DNA from: Paraspadella gotoi | Lineage: Eukaryota; Chaetognatha | Length of the DNA: 64,000 nucleotides | Assembly: GCA_051294375.1 (NCBI GenBank) | Contig: CM119266.1 | Location: forward strand, 3,031,812 to 3,095,811 | Reading direction: 5' to 3' | Position numbers and translations under genes: made by a program | Shown: piece after piece, positions 19,726-31,492 of the stretch | How the letters are laid out: the number at the start of each line of letters is the position of its first letter | How positions within the stretch are numbered: the first letter of the stretch is position 1 | The notes under the pieces: model-generated | What the model was told of the DNA's origin: nothing | What the model saw: the letters and a program-made list of their open reading frames with translations, nothing else | The model's database searches: none

Positions 19726-20394
19726 AATCCAATTTAGCGACTGCGATAATGAGATGATCGTTAACGATTTCCTGGTGGTAAGTGGACGGGTAAGTGGACG
19801 GGGTAAGGTTTGAGGCTTGAGGGGTTTTGACCCAGTTTAGGACGAGAGTGATGTGGGGATGTCAAATTGACCGATTCTTATCCAAACTGAGACCTTGATA
19901 TATCTTTTTATATTTCAGTCCCAAGGTTTGCTATTTATTTTAAATTCAACGGTTGTAAAAAAAAAATTACGTAGATTAAAAGATAATTTTGTGTATGTAC
20001 AATTTTGTACATGAAGTGACTTTTGAAGACATCTAATTGTTTAAAATTTGTATTGTGACCGTTGAGAAAATTTCTATACGTTGATTTTATCATTTGCCTT
20101 TAAGAATATTTTTATATCTTTCCGAAAAAAAAGGAAAGTAGTTGGATTCGAAATTTCGTACTTGTCAGAATTGATTGAAACTGGATTTAATTCGTCGTCG
20201 TCGTCGTCGTCGTCATCCAGATCGGAGTAGTCATCGTTGTCATCTCGATTAAACCTAGTAATACGAGTACAAAGATATGCATTTTTACATGATTGCATAA
20301 GTGCAAAAGTGGAAAAGTACCTTAATTTTCTACCAAATATGAACTTACGTGGGATATAAATATGATAAATCGATAGATAGCAGATAAATAAATA

Positions 20395-20465
20395 AACAGA
20401 CATACCGATCGACTGACCGAAAAGTGACTTATAGAGTTGCTCGGCGAGTACTTGCGGCGCAACTA
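20395..20465 (+). repeat. Dispersed TTATAGAG-type hairpin motif, copy 2
   Basis: CCGATCGACTGACCGAAAAG then ACTTATAGAGTTGCTCGGCG, closing with GCGGCGCAACT, which pairs with AGTTGC. It is preceded by a GTC triplet run near 20190-20215. Related sequence (GACTGACCGACCGAAAAGTG) recurs near 41470. Confidence 0.5.
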
Positions 20466-21600
20466 AAAACATTGCGGCGGAATAATTCGAGTTAAATCAA
20501 TAATTGAAATAAGCAAATAAGGATTTGTGAGGTTTGAAGGAATAAGTAGTAAAGAATGTAGGGGAGTAGAAAAAAGACTCTAAAAAGAGAAAGAAAGAAA
20601 GAATGATAAAAAAGGAAAAATATAGATATAAAAAAGATCGAAAGAAAGAAAAAAAAAGAAAGAGAAAAGAATGAGACGGTAATCGTAAGAGTAAAAAAAG
20701 AAGAAGAACAAGAAAAAGAGAATAAAGGGATTAAAAATGAAATGTCAAGATGTTAGAGTCAAAAACTGAAATCGAATCGAATTTGAAAGAAGAATAACTT
20801 GAATTAATTTTCAACAGAATTTGTCTCAGTTAAGCATTATTACCATGAAATCTAACTTTAATGAACGAAACTTCAATTTAAACCAACAAACTGAATGGGG
20901 TCGATCGGAGAAAAATAATTAATATTAATTTATTAAATTCTATTCTAGCAAACGAATTCCATCGCTTTCTCATTACTATGAGTTTTTGAGTTTTCAGTTT
21001 GTTTATTTTATATTATTTACGCACGCAATGTTTTGTTTTGAGACGCATTTGATAGATTTTAAATCTATATCTGTGAGATATTTTAGTCTCAGGCTCGCGA
21101 GGGCGAACATTCGAACGTTGCCCGTTCCGATTGTTTCAACATGGGCCCCGAATAGAAAATAAGACCTTTCATATTTTATTGTGAAAATTTATTATTATGA
21201 GTCCTTCCGCAGACCGGTAAAAACGGGTTTTCCAAAACGGGTACAACGGTTAATTGAGCTCCGAAGAGAAAATAAAAACGAATCGCGAGCGAATCACGAA
21301 AGTCAAAATATTAACTATGGTCACTTTGAATGGTGGTCATTTTATATTGACCTATAGAGAGAGAAAAGGACGGACTATTCTTATCAATATCATAAAACAA
21401 TAATTCCGGCCTTTTTAATCATCGAAGCCCCCTTGTCGTATGACGGAGCAGCTCTCTCTGTCTCTCTCTTTCTCTCACTTTGGCTGGATGACTCAGAGTC
21501 AAGATCGGGATCGACAAAAACGACGAAGATAATTTGAACGATGAGTTAAACGAATTGTTTAGGGTTTCGGTTAGGGATAAGGTTAGATTATGGGATAGAT
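20466..21600. other. AT- and purine-rich stretch, no gene recognised
   Basis: A/G-rich between 20560 and 20760. A perfect palindrome TGACTC-A-GAGTCA containing an AP-1 site lies near 21488. A short CT run is at 21452-21475. No coding evidence. Confidence 0.45.
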
Positions 21601-21640
21601 ATTAGGGATTACGGTTGGGGTTAGGGTTAGGGTTAGGGTC
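21601..21640 (+). repeat. TTAGGG telomere-like tract
   Basis: Three perfect TTAGGG units at 21621-21638, preceded by degenerate versions (GGTTAGGGATAAGGTTAG) from about 21550. Confidence 0.85.
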
Positions 21641-21654
21641 GTTTTTCCCTACGC

Positions 21655-21730
21655 AACTTGTTTCGAACAACGAGTTTTATTTTTGTATCGGACGTTTCGA
21701 CTCTTTTTCGAGTCTTCTTCAGCGTAATGT
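21655..21730 (-). mobile_element. Retroelement-like hairpin motif
   Basis: On the minus strand CTGAAGAAGACTCGAAAAAG continues with AGTCGAAACGTCCG, giving a GACTC/GAGTC hairpin followed by GAAACGT. From memory this form recurs near the 3' part of Penelope-like and related invertebrate elements. No RT domain is nearby, so only a fragment could be present. Confidence 0.3.
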
Positions 21731-22195
21731 GAAATTATAAAAAAATTAATATAATAAATAAAAATAAATAAATAAACGAATATATTTAACCCAATACACC
21801 GGAAATTTTTCGTTTAAGCTTCACATAAAACCTCAATCTTCTGTCGCTATTGTTGTTTTGGATTTTCATATAAAGAGAAAAAAAAAGAAAGATGGAAATA
21901 CAAGCAGCTGCGGTGCAAGGGAAAAAATCTGCGGCATGAAATGATTTTTGTAAGGTTTGGAGAGCTAAAGAAAATAAATAAATAAATAAATATATATGTG
22001 GGATTCGTTCCCGAATTCTTCCGATCTCCATACTTAGATGGAATCTGATCCTCAAAGGACTATCTCATTTTATTTTAAACTTGTAGAGTTCTCAAATGTG
22101 AACATGACTAATAGAGCGACGAGTATGGTGTTGCAGTTAAAGCGCTTGTAATTACATTATTAATTAAAACCAAATGTAGAAGAAATCGAGATACG
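21731..22195. other. AT-rich unique stretch
   Basis: Contains a short AAAT run near 21973. No gene recognised. Confidence 0.5.
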
Positions 22196-22402
22196 AACGG
22201 CATGACGGCATTGAACGGCATTGAACGCATTGAACGGCATTGAACGCATTGAACGGCATTGAACGGCATTGAACGCATTGAACGCATTGAACGGCACTTG
22301 AACGGCATTGAAACGGCATTGAACGGCATTGAACGGGCATTGAACGGCATTGACGGCAATTGCAACGGCACTTGAAACGGCATTGAACGGCATTGAACGC
22401 TG
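22196..22402. repeat. Decamer satellite (GAACGGCATT)n
   Basis: About 20 copies of the 10-bp unit GAACGGCATT, with occasional 9-bp (GAACGCATT) and 11-bp variants. Small indels shift the frame, so the Met-Pro-Phe-Asn frames have no meaning. Confidence 0.95.
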
Positions 22403-23230
22403 GACTATAAAAAGATAATATAAAACGAATTAATAAAAACCTTAACACAAAATTAAATCAAGTAAAGAAACATTAAAACAAACCTGCTTCACGCTCGTAA
22501 AGCTTGAGAACTACTAACATAATTCTTACTTTCTCTCACATAGGAAAGTTTCTTCACTCAGATATATAACAAACGTTTTAGGCAAAAAGAGCAACGATTT
22601 TTGGGAAACGTGAAACACGGAAATATTTAACAAAACTAATTTATATTAGAACAATCAAATTAAACTAAATCATAGTAGGAAGGATGGAGATTCGATCTTT
22701 GGACCTTTTAAACCATTAGTGGATGATTAGTAACAAATACCATTATGTTTTATAACTTCCAACATGATTATTATAATTATCGTAGCCTGTTTAAATATCT
22801 ATTCTAAAACAAGTGAACAAAGGAAACACTTATAGATCAGTAGCTCTAACTAGTAGTAACTATTTTACTTTTTGAGGTGAAACTTTTCACTATGCTTATT
22901 CAGTCATAAAGGAAACTTATTGTCATGGAGTCACTGCTTTAAAAAATGATTATTATTAATGCTTGTTATTGTAATATTAGTATTTGCTTGCTATTGCTTG
23001 TGTTTTGCCTTTTTATATGCATATAGAATATCTATATGCTTTGATTATTTTATTAAGTTCTTGTTTTTAATAAAGAACAAAACAAGCTTTGTTCAAGACA
23101 TTTTACCAAGCTCTAAAGCAAGCTATAAACTTGCGCTAAAGACGCCGATCTGACGACGCCGATCTGCAACGCCGGTCAAGCGGCGTCAACGCGCGTGGTG
23201 AACCATTTCCGGTTCCGACGACAATTCCGA

Positions 23231-23235
<5 letters not shown>
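22403..23235. other. AT-rich stretch, no gene recognised
   Basis: Unique AT-rich sequence. Near 23140-23200 there is a short direct repeat of GACGCCGATCTG. No coding signal. Confidence 0.5.

Positions 23236-23271
<36 letters not shown>
23236..23271. repeat. (AT)n microsatellite
   Basis: About 18 AT copies. Confidence 0.95.
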
Positions 23272-23278
<7 letters not shown>

Positions 23279-23465
23279 ATCAAATAGAAACTTTCGACAT
23301 CAAATCTTTCCGCCTCCGACCGAATGACACAAACATAAAATTAGTGAGATTCGGAACCAATGACACGAGATGACATCTTCTGACACGAGATGACATCTTC
23401 TGACATTCTTGATCTAAGAAGAAATGAAAATGAGTCAAGGGTCAAGGTTGTTAAGAGAGAAGTTG

Positions 23466-23942
23466 ACGTCGTCGTCGTCATCGTCGTTGTCGTCATCATC
23501 GTTGTCGTCGTCGTCGTCATCATCGTTGTCGTCGTCGTCGTCATCATCGTTGTCGTCGTCGTTGTCATCAAGATTCGTCGTTGTTGTTTTTGTCGTCGTT
23601 CTTATCTTCCTTTAAATCGTTGTTTCCCAACTGGACGTTTTGGATCTTTAATTGACGACAGTCGTCGCCTTTATCGTCATGGCTCTCTCTCTCTCTCTCT
23701 CTCCTCTCTCTGATCTCCTCGCATCTCTCCTCTCTCTCTCGTCTCTCTCTCTCTCCTGTCTCTTCTTTCTTTCTCTTCTCTAACGGGGTCGACCACCTTC
23801 GTGAATGATCAGCATCGTTAATCTCTCTTGATCTCTTTCTTTTCTCTCTCTCACCCCCCCCCCCTCTCTCTCTTCTCCGTCTCTCTCTCTCTCTCTTCCT
23901 CTCTCTCTCTCTCTCTCCTCTCTCGTCTCTCTTCTCTCTCTG

Positions 23943-23976
<34 letters not shown>

Positions 23977-24125
23977 CTCTCTTCTGTTTTCCTTTGCAGA
24001 TTCTTTTTTATTATTTCCGATGGATTTTTTGTCCCGTCGGCCATCAATACTTTAATTTTTATAATTATCTTTTTTCCACAGTATTTTATTGTATTTTTAA
24101 TATACTTTTTTATCCCCGATTCACC

Positions 24126-24206
<81 letters not shown>

Positions 24207-24210
24207 CACC
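23466..24210. repeat. GTC array followed by CT microsatellites
   Basis: GTC/ATC triplets at 23466-23590 (with an 18-30-bp higher-order period), then CT arrays at about 23683-23770, 23840-23990 and 24130-24200. A duplicated TGACACGAGATGACATCTTC lies just before at about 23360-23400. Confidence 0.9.
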
Positions 24211-24316
24211 CAGAAACCCAGCACGCTTACAATTCTCTCCCCTTTTTCTCATCCATCTCCTCTCCCTTCCTTTATCCTCAACATTCTCCCAAAACTTTCT
24301 CCCCACACATCCCCCC

Positions 24317-24350
24317 CCCCGGCGCCACTGCTCGCGCGTGGGCGCCGGGG
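24317..24350. other. GC-rich hairpin, 10-bp perfect arms
   Basis: CCCCGGCGCC, 14-base loop, GGCGCCGGGG. It lies between the CT arrays and the 45-bp minisatellite. Confidence 0.85.
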
Positions 24351-24424
24351 AGAGAGTCAAAGCGCGCGCTTAATCATTTCTCTCCCGCGACGACCGAAGG
24401 AGTTTAACGTCGGCGCAACGTCGC

Positions 24425-25640
24425 CTTGGGGGAGATGGGAACCGGAAGAGGGACTGAGAGTGGAATAGAGAGAGTTAAGGAGATGGGAACCGGAAAGAAG
24501 GGACTGAGAAGTGGGAATAGAGAGTAAGGAGATGGGAACCAGGAAGAGGGACTTGAGCGTGGAATATGATGGGATGTGGAGGAATGGGACACCACCACAC
24601 CGGAAGAGGGACTGAGAGTGGAATAGAGAGTGAAGGAAGATGGGGAAACCGAAAGTGGCAATAGTAGAGTGGAATAGAGAGTGAAGAAGATGGGAACCAT
24701 GAAGAAGGGACTGAGAGTGGAAATAGAAGTGAAAGGAGATGGAACCTCCGGAAGTGGCTTAGAAAGTGGAATAGAGAGTGAAGGAGATGGGAACCGGAAG
24801 AAGGACTGAGGAGTGGAATATAAGAGTGAAAGGAGAATGGGGCCAGAAAAAGAGGGACCTGAGGTGGAATAGAGAGTGGAAGAAGATGGGAACCCGGGAA
24901 GAGCGGACTGAGATCGGGAATCAGAGAGTGAAAGGAGATGGGCAACACCGAAGGGGACTGAGAGTGGGAATAGGAGCCACGCCTTACAAGGAGAATGGGA
25001 CCGGAAGACGGGACTGAGAGTGAATAGAGAGATAAGGAGATCGGCAGGCATCCGGAAAGGAGTGGGGCTTAGAAAAGTGGACATAGAGGGTGAAGGAGGC
25101 TGGGAAAAACCGGAAAGGGACTGAGAGTGGAATAGGAGTGAAGGAGATGGCAACGGAAGAGGGGACAGAGAGTGGACATTGAGAGTAGAAGAGAGTAGTG
25201 AACCGCAGATAAAAGAACCATGGGCACTAGAGGTGTATATACCTATGTATGAATGGAGAGGGGGAAGGACAAAAGTAGAAGAGACGGTAGGGCTCACGAG
25301 TCAAGAGTGGAATAGAGAGTGAAGGAGATGGGAAACGCTGGAAGAGGGATGAGAGTGGAATAGTAGAGATGAAGAAGATGGGGAACCAGAAAGAGGGACG
25401 AGAGTGGAATAGAGAGTTTAAGGAGAATGGGGGAAACCGGAAGTGGCTCGCTTAGAGAAAAGTGGATATAGAGGGGTGAAGGAGCTGGGAACGCGGAAGT
25501 GGCTTAGAAAGTGGAATAGGAGAGTGAAGGAGATGGGAACCGGAAGAGGGACTGAGAGTGGAATAGAAGAGTGAAGGAGATGGGAAAGCAAGGAAGAGGG
25601 GGACTGGAGAGTGGAAATAGCAGAGTGAAGAAGATGTGAT
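24425..25640. repeat. ~45-bp degenerate minisatellite, left block
   Basis: Units of the form GTGGAATAGAGAGTGAAGGA then GATGGGAACCGGAAGAGGGA CTGAGA in tandem, with many scattered single-base indels. The regular core, and the indels that fall at random positions, suggest uncorrected sequencing error over a more homogeneous array. Confidence 0.93.
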
Positions 25641-25856
25641 GAGCGGAATTTAAATTGTAGGAGGAGCTACACCGTCGATCCGGCTTTGAACAAACACGGT
25701 TGGGTTAAGGGGGTTCAAGTCATGAGGATTAATTGGAGTTCAAAAAAGTTTGTGTGTAAACGTGCTCAATCTGCAGCAAAAGGTAAGGACGGCCAAAGGC
25801 ATCATACAATCATCCGGATTAAGCTCATGATGATGGACGGGAGAATGACGACATGA
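25632..25856 (+). CDS. Exon-like ORF in the unique island
   Basis: A plus-strand frame of about 75 codons following the minisatellite, ending at TGA. The middle (DPALNKHGWVKGVQVMRI, NWSSKKFVCKRAQSAAKG) reads like protein and is followed in frame by a strong donor, AAAAG/GTAAGG, at about 25782. A possible acceptor TTGTAG lies at 25655-25660. No family recognised. If it is an exon, the useful part is about 25661-25781. Confidence 0.25.
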   Translation, partial: RCDERNLNCRRSYTVDPALNKHGWVKGVQVMRINWSSKKFVCKRAQSAAKGKDGQRHHTIIRIKLMMMDGRMTT

Positions 25857-26558
25857 ATGGTAAACAAATAAAACTATAAGAAAACCCCGACACTGGCTAA
25901 TGAATAATCCATATCACGTGATCTGTAAATATAGAAGAAAAAGTTTAATACAAAATAACCAGATGATGATATGGATGATAATAATCATATCATAAGTAAA
26001 GTTTTAGTTGATTAAAAGAAACGGACGAAATGAAAAAACTACTTTCCAATCCGACATTTCGTGGCAAAAGTTTGAGTCCAACACGTGCGCTGATCCATCC
26101 TTTACTAAGAAGACTTGGTGAGGCGTTCCCGCCATCAGGTAGTGTCGCTCCCTTGACGAGAACGGCGGCTTGAGCGATCTTCGCGGCAGGAGGGGACTAC
26201 GCTCGGCGTCCTCTTTCACGGTTTTGGAGAAAATGCTTACGGCAAGCGAAGAAGACAGGTCTTACTCGCCAAATTTGTAGAGCGAGAATGGCAAAGATGG
26301 CTCGCGATGGCGTTAGGAAACTTTGAGCCGATGGAACGGATCGCCGAAAAATGTCGAGCACGGCGGCAAAACTTGCCTTTGTGACGACTTCGGCCCAGAA
26401 TCGATTGAAGGACAAAAGATTCGCGCGTCGGTAACAGATTTTGCGACGTCGAAAAACTTGGAAGGGGCACTTCGAGGTCGCAAGCGTGACAATTCAACGG
26501 CGTACGCTTTTTGTAGAATAAAAAAGACGGCGTGGTAGCGATAAATGAGGAGATCATG
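25857..26558. other. Unique island inside the minisatellite
   Basis: Non-repetitive, CpG-containing DNA with overlapping ORFs on both strands (up to about 105 codons on the minus strand). On the minus strand, pieces in different frames faintly recall the helix-turn-helix part of pogo/Tigger-type transposases, but frames are broken and I could not establish it. Ends at a 25-N gap. Confidence 0.35.
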
Positions 26559-26583
26559 NNNNNNNNNNNNNNNNNNNNNNNNN
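26559..26583. other. Assembly gap, exactly 25 N
   Basis: Fixed-length gap between the unique island and the right minisatellite block. A second, 10-N gap lies at 26664-26673. Confidence 1.
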
Positions 26584-28290
26584 AGTGGAATAGAGAGTGA
26601 AGGAGATGGGAACCGGAAGTGGCTTAGAGAGTGGAATAGAGAGTGAAGGAGATGGGAACCGGANNNNNNNNNNAGAGTGGAATAGAGAGTGAAGGAGATG
26701 GGACGGCAAGTAGGGACTGAGAGTGGATAGAGAGTTAGGGATTTTGGGAACGCGGAAGTGGCTTAGAAAGTGGAATAGAGGGTGAAGGCAGCTGGGAAAC
26801 CGAAGAGGGACTTAAAGTGGAATAGGAGTTTAGGAGATGGGACACCGAAAGTGGCATAGAGAGTGGAACATAGAGAGTGAAGAAGATGGGAACGTGAAAG
26901 AGGGACTGGAGTGGAATAGAGAAGCCTGAAGGAGATGGGAAGCGGAAGTCGGCTTAGAAATGGAATAGAAGAGTCGAAGAAGATGGGAACGCGGAAGAGG
27001 GACTGAGAGTGGAATAGAGAGTGGATAGAGCTGGGACCGAAGAGGGATGAGAGTGGAATAGAGAGTGAAGCAAGATGGGACCGGAAGCATGGGACTGAGA
27101 GTGGGAATAGAGAGTGAAGGAGCATGGAACCCGGAAGAGGGAACTGAGAGATGGAGATAGAGAGTTAAGGAGATGGGACCGGAAGACGGGATCTGAGAGT
27201 GGAAATAGAGCAGTTAAGGCGATGGCGACGAAGTGGCCTTAGAAGTGAAATAGAGGGTGCACAGGAGCCTGGGAACCCGCGAAGAGGGACTTACCGAGTG
27301 GCATAGAGCAGTGAAGGAGATCGGCCAACCCCGGAAGCAGGGACCTCGAGAGTGAATAGAGCCACCGCTGAAGCGAGACTGGGAACCGGAAGAGGGACAC
27401 GAGATGGAATTGAGAGTGAACGGAGATGGGAACTCCCCGCTCAGCGGAATCAGCAGGCACTTTATCAGTGGAATAGAGAGCTGACAGGACCGATCGGGAA
27501 CCCCCGGAAGTGCCGCGGCTTACGAGAGTGCGCCGACCTAGCACGAGTCGCAAGGAGATGGGCGAAACCCCGGCATAGAGGGACTGAAGTAGTGGAATAG
27601 ATAGTTACGAAGGAGAATGCCGAACTCGGAAGAGGGACCTGAGAGCTGGCAATAGACGAGTTACAGGAGATCGGGAAACCCGGAAGTGGCTTAGAAAGTG
27701 GAATAGAGGCGTGACTACGGAGCTGGAACCCCGGAAGAGAGGAACTCCTAGACGTGGACCATACGAGAGGTCGGGAAGGAGATGGGAACCTGGATCAGAG
27801 GGACTAGAGAGTGGAATAGAGAGTGACACGGAGACTGGGAACCGGAAGCGGACTAGTAGAGGTGGATGAACGAGCGTGAAGCGCAGGATGGGAACCGGAA
27901 AGACGGCTACGAGGTGGAATGAGACGTTCAAGGAAGATGGGGAACCAGAAGGACTTGAGGAGTGGAATAGAGAGTGACAGGAGATGGGAACGGGAAGAGG
28001 ACTAGAGAGTGATAGTAAGAGTGAAGAGATGGGAAGCCGGAAGAGGGCGAAGTGGAATAGAGATGTGAAGGAGATGGGAACCGAGAGGGACTTGAGAGAT
28101 GGAATAGAGAGTGACAGGACGATGGGAACCGGAAGAGCCGGACTGAAGTGGAATAGAGAGTGAAGGAGAATGAGGAAACCGAAGTGGCATAGAGAGTGGA
28201 AATAGAGAGTGACGAGTATGGGGATAAACCGGAGTGCAAGAGAGGTGGTCATACGAGAGTGAAGGAAGACTGAGGAATTGGTTATTAGAA
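26584..28290. repeat. ~45-bp degenerate minisatellite, right block
   Basis: Same unit family as 24425-25640 and same orientation. The first 80 bases are clean; from about 26700 the units carry many random-looking indels. Confidence 0.92.
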
Positions 28291-29280
28291 GTGAGGATGG
28301 ACTGAAGTGAGAACCGCTCCAGCATTAAGATTGGCACCTGAAGTGAAACCGACATCAAAGATTAAATTGGAAGCAAATGACGTTGAAAGGGAAAATTATA
28401 GGAAGTAGAACCGTCGCCAGATATTAAGGCATTTCTCAGGAGAGGAGACATTAACGGGTTATGGCTTGGCAGAGGGTGAAAGCAGGGTAAGTTATAGCTT
28501 AACAGATGATTGGAGATGGTGGAGTCTGGGCTCGATTGGCTTATGGGATTGGCGTCTGGCGAATTAAATAACGTCCAACGATGGGCGTGACTTCATTTTC
28601 GGCGGCGCCTATTTTAGTGTAAGCGAAACTTTTTCGCAACTTTTCTCGATTTTTTTTTTGCTTTAGAATATCCAGAAAAAAAAATGTGCTGTGATGATAT
28701 CGGAACCTGTGAGGACTGTGAGGTTATTTGAAAGAGTGAGGCCCGTTCACGTTTCCAAGTGGTGGGAAAAAAAGGAATTGGAATGAATAAAAAATGATGT
28801 GTTCATTTTTTCCCAATGTCGTCATAAGCACGAGAGCTCAGAAATCTTCCCTTCGGCGTAAAAAGAGATATCTGCTTTGATAAAAAAAAAAGATCCGCCT
28901 TTTGCGCCGATAATTGTCGTCTATCATTTAAATAAGATAATAATCTTTTTAAAAAATATTAGAAATGTACTCCGAAAATCGAAAGAACAATGGACGAAAA
29001 AATCTGAACCGATTTTCATTGTGGTTTTCCAATAATGTTTTGATTTTATAAACTTTAAATATTCGGAAAAAAAAATAACAATGAACTTTATACGAATATT
29101 AATTATTTCCTGTACTCTGCGTTCAGGCCATATCATTAGAACGAAAAGTCGTTCTTGGTGCACGTCAAATGAAACTCACAACTCGACGGTTTGAGAAAAT
29201 CGATTTGTCAAAAAGATGTTTTGAGTTTTTTAAATTGGTTTTAGTGATTATTGTGAGTCTATTTTGTTCGTGACTTGGTT
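28291..29280. other. Unique stretch, no gene recognised
   Basis: Mixed sequence becoming A/T-rich. A perfect hairpin AGAACGA-AAAG-TCGTTCT lies near 29137. Short minus-strand ORFs only. Confidence 0.45.
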
Positions 29281-29323
29281 GTTGACGTCATCGTCGTCGT
29301 CATCGTTTTCGTCGTCGTCGTCG

Positions 29324-29361
<38 letters not shown>

Positions 29362-29362
29362 T
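29281..29362. repeat. (GTC)n array
   Basis: Runs of GTC with ATC variants; the first triplets form a CRE octamer TGACGTCA at 29283-29290, which may be coincidental here. Confidence 0.93.
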
Positions 29363-30054
29363 TTGTCATCTTTATTTCCAGTCTCACCCTCTTGCAAATT
29401 GTTATTAGCCCCTTTTTCCTCCTTTTTTCTCCTTTTTCCTCCTTTTTTGTTCTTTTTTCTCCTTTTTTTCTCCTTTTTTCCCCATTTTTTTGTTTTCAGT
29501 GATTTATGGCTGGTGAGCGGGACAAAACGCCTTTGGTGAGATTCACGACGGGCGATGTGAGGAATAAAGGAAAAAAGGAATCAAAATGGGAAGGACATGA
29601 GGGAGATGAAAAGGGAAGGACCAAGGTCAAATAAAAAGATCTATGGGGGGGGGACTGAAATAGGGGCTCAAATACAATAGAAGAACAAAAATCCTTCAAT
29701 GACACGACATGATATGACATTTGGAACTCAATCAAAGACACACAATAGAAGAAAGACATTGAATGTTGAAAATCAAAGGAAAGAACAAAGAGAGAAATAA
29801 AAACCCCTGGAGATCAATGAAAAAACAAAGGGATGATATAAAAATAAAAAGGGGAAAAAAATCGTTTGATGAAAAACAAGACAAAAGAGAAAAGCAAAAG
29901 AAAGAAACAAAGGAAAGAAAAGAAAAAGAAGGCAAAGAAAAGACAAACACCTCGTTATCACAAAGGTCGAAAAAAGTGTCACGAGCAGAAATGAGTGGGA
30001 TAAAAAGTGACACTACCAATATGTCACTAAGATGAAAACAACAACGAAAATAAG
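29363..30054. other. T-rich then A-rich stretch, no gene recognised
   Basis: A CCTTTTTT-type array lies at 29415-29490, followed by A/G-rich DNA with Lys/Glu-rich frames that are compositional. Confidence 0.5.
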
Positions 30055-30124
30055 AAAAGAAGGGGATGCTGGGAGTCATTCGTTTTGTGTCAACATACCA
30101 TAATGTCAGGAGACATTGTCGGCA

Positions 30125-30890
30125 AACTTGACGAACGACGACGAGGAGGACGACGAAGAGAGGACGACGACGAAGTAGGACGAAGACGAGCGACGATAGA
30201 GGACGTTTAAGACGACGACGATAAAGGACGAAGACGAATGAGGACGACGATGAAGATAACGACTAAGAGGACGAAGACGACGACAAAGAGGACGAAGACG
30301 AAGACGATTGAGACGGACGACGAAGAGGACGGACAGTGAAAGACGACGACGAAGAGGACGAAGACGACGACAGAAGAGGACGACGATGAAGAGGACGAAG
30401 AGGACGAAGAGGAAGACGAAGAGGACGAAGAGGACGACGAAGAGACGAAGACGAAGACGAAGAGGATGAAGACGACGACAACAGAGGACGACGACGAGAG
30501 GACGAAGAGGACGGAAGAGGAGACAAAGAGGACGACGAAGAGGACGAAGACGACGACGAAGAGGACGAAGACGACGACGAAGACGACGACCATGAAGACT
30601 GACGACGAAGAGGACGCGAAGTGACGATCGGACGAAGAGCGACGAGAAGGAGGACAAGATGACGATGAAGACGATAGAGGAACGGAAGACGCGAGGACGA
30701 AGAGACGATGAAGAAGAAGAGGGACGAAGACGACGACGCAAGAGACGAAGATGAATTGAGGACTGATAGAGGGCGAGCCATGAAGACGACTGACAAAGAG
30801 GATTGAAGACGAGCAGAAGAGACGAAGAGACGAAGAGGACGAAGACGACGACAAAGAGGACGAAGAGGACGAGGACGAAGACGACTAATT
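30125..30890. repeat. GAC/GAA/GAG trinucleotide-rich array
   Basis: Irregular mixture of GACGAAGAGGACGAAGACGA-type units with no stops in several frames. Interrupted by short indels. Also present in unit 2 at about 35050-35735. Confidence 0.9.
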
Positions 30891-31159
30891 CAGTTGGAAT
30901 GGTCGAATCGCGAACTCGTTTATCGTCGCCCTGACGAAGGTGCCAGGAGATGGAATAAGGGAGGAAAGGAAAGAAGGGGAAGGGAGGAAAGGAAAGGAGG
31001 GGAAGGGAGGAAAGAAGAGAAGAGCATGGAGGAAGAGTTGAAAAGGGGAATTGAAGGAGGAAAGGAATGGAAGGGAAGGGAGGAAAGAGGTAGAGTGTAG
31101 AGTGGGGAGGTGGCTGAGAAGGAATGGAATAAAGGAGGAATAAAGGAAAAAGAAAAGAA

Positions 31160-31201
<42 letters not shown>

Positions 31202-31225
31202 GAGAGAGAGAGAGCAGAGAGAGAG
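31160..31225. repeat. (GA)n microsatellite
   Basis: GA runs with short interruptions; a second one lies at 31444-31490. Confidence 0.92.
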
Positions 31226-31456
31226 ACAGAAGACTCGCGTCCAATTCACGTCGAGTCGACCGTCACGGACACCAACGAAAGAGAGAGGGCGTTGACGGTA
31301 AACACGAATAGGCGGCGGGTCAATCGTCGGTGGGCGTGGCCGGAAAACCGGAAACGACCGGAATTCCAGCGCAATCGCTCGATTGACGTCGTTGATCCGG
31401 GGGGAAAGTGGGCGGGGCGGGCAGGCGTGGCGGAACGGACCAGAGAGAGAGAGAGC

Positions 31457-31492
<36 letters not shown>

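Noticed and set aside
19655-20465. Reverse transcriptase/integrase-like C-terminal peptide LAEQLYKSLFG on the minus strand
   Set aside because: Two copies share a short peptide, but the match follows from the repeated DNA hairpin module. No conserved catalytic motif is nearby.
24404-25297. 297-codon minus-strand ORF and others over 24.4-28.3 kb
   Set aside because: The 45-bp unit is a multiple of three and stop-poor on the minus strand. Random indels shift the frame repeatedly without effect, so no protein is conserved.
25857-26558. pogo/Tigger-type transposase on the minus strand
   Set aside because: Some short stretches recall a CENP-B-like helix-turn-helix, but they are in different frames and no catalytic DDE motif is visible. 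The resemblance is too weak to call.
30105-30855. Long Ser/Arg and Val-rich minus-strand ORFs (over 200 codons)
   Set aside because: They come from the GAC/GAA/GAG array read on the opposite strand. Several overlapping frames are open at once and unit 2 keeps none of them.
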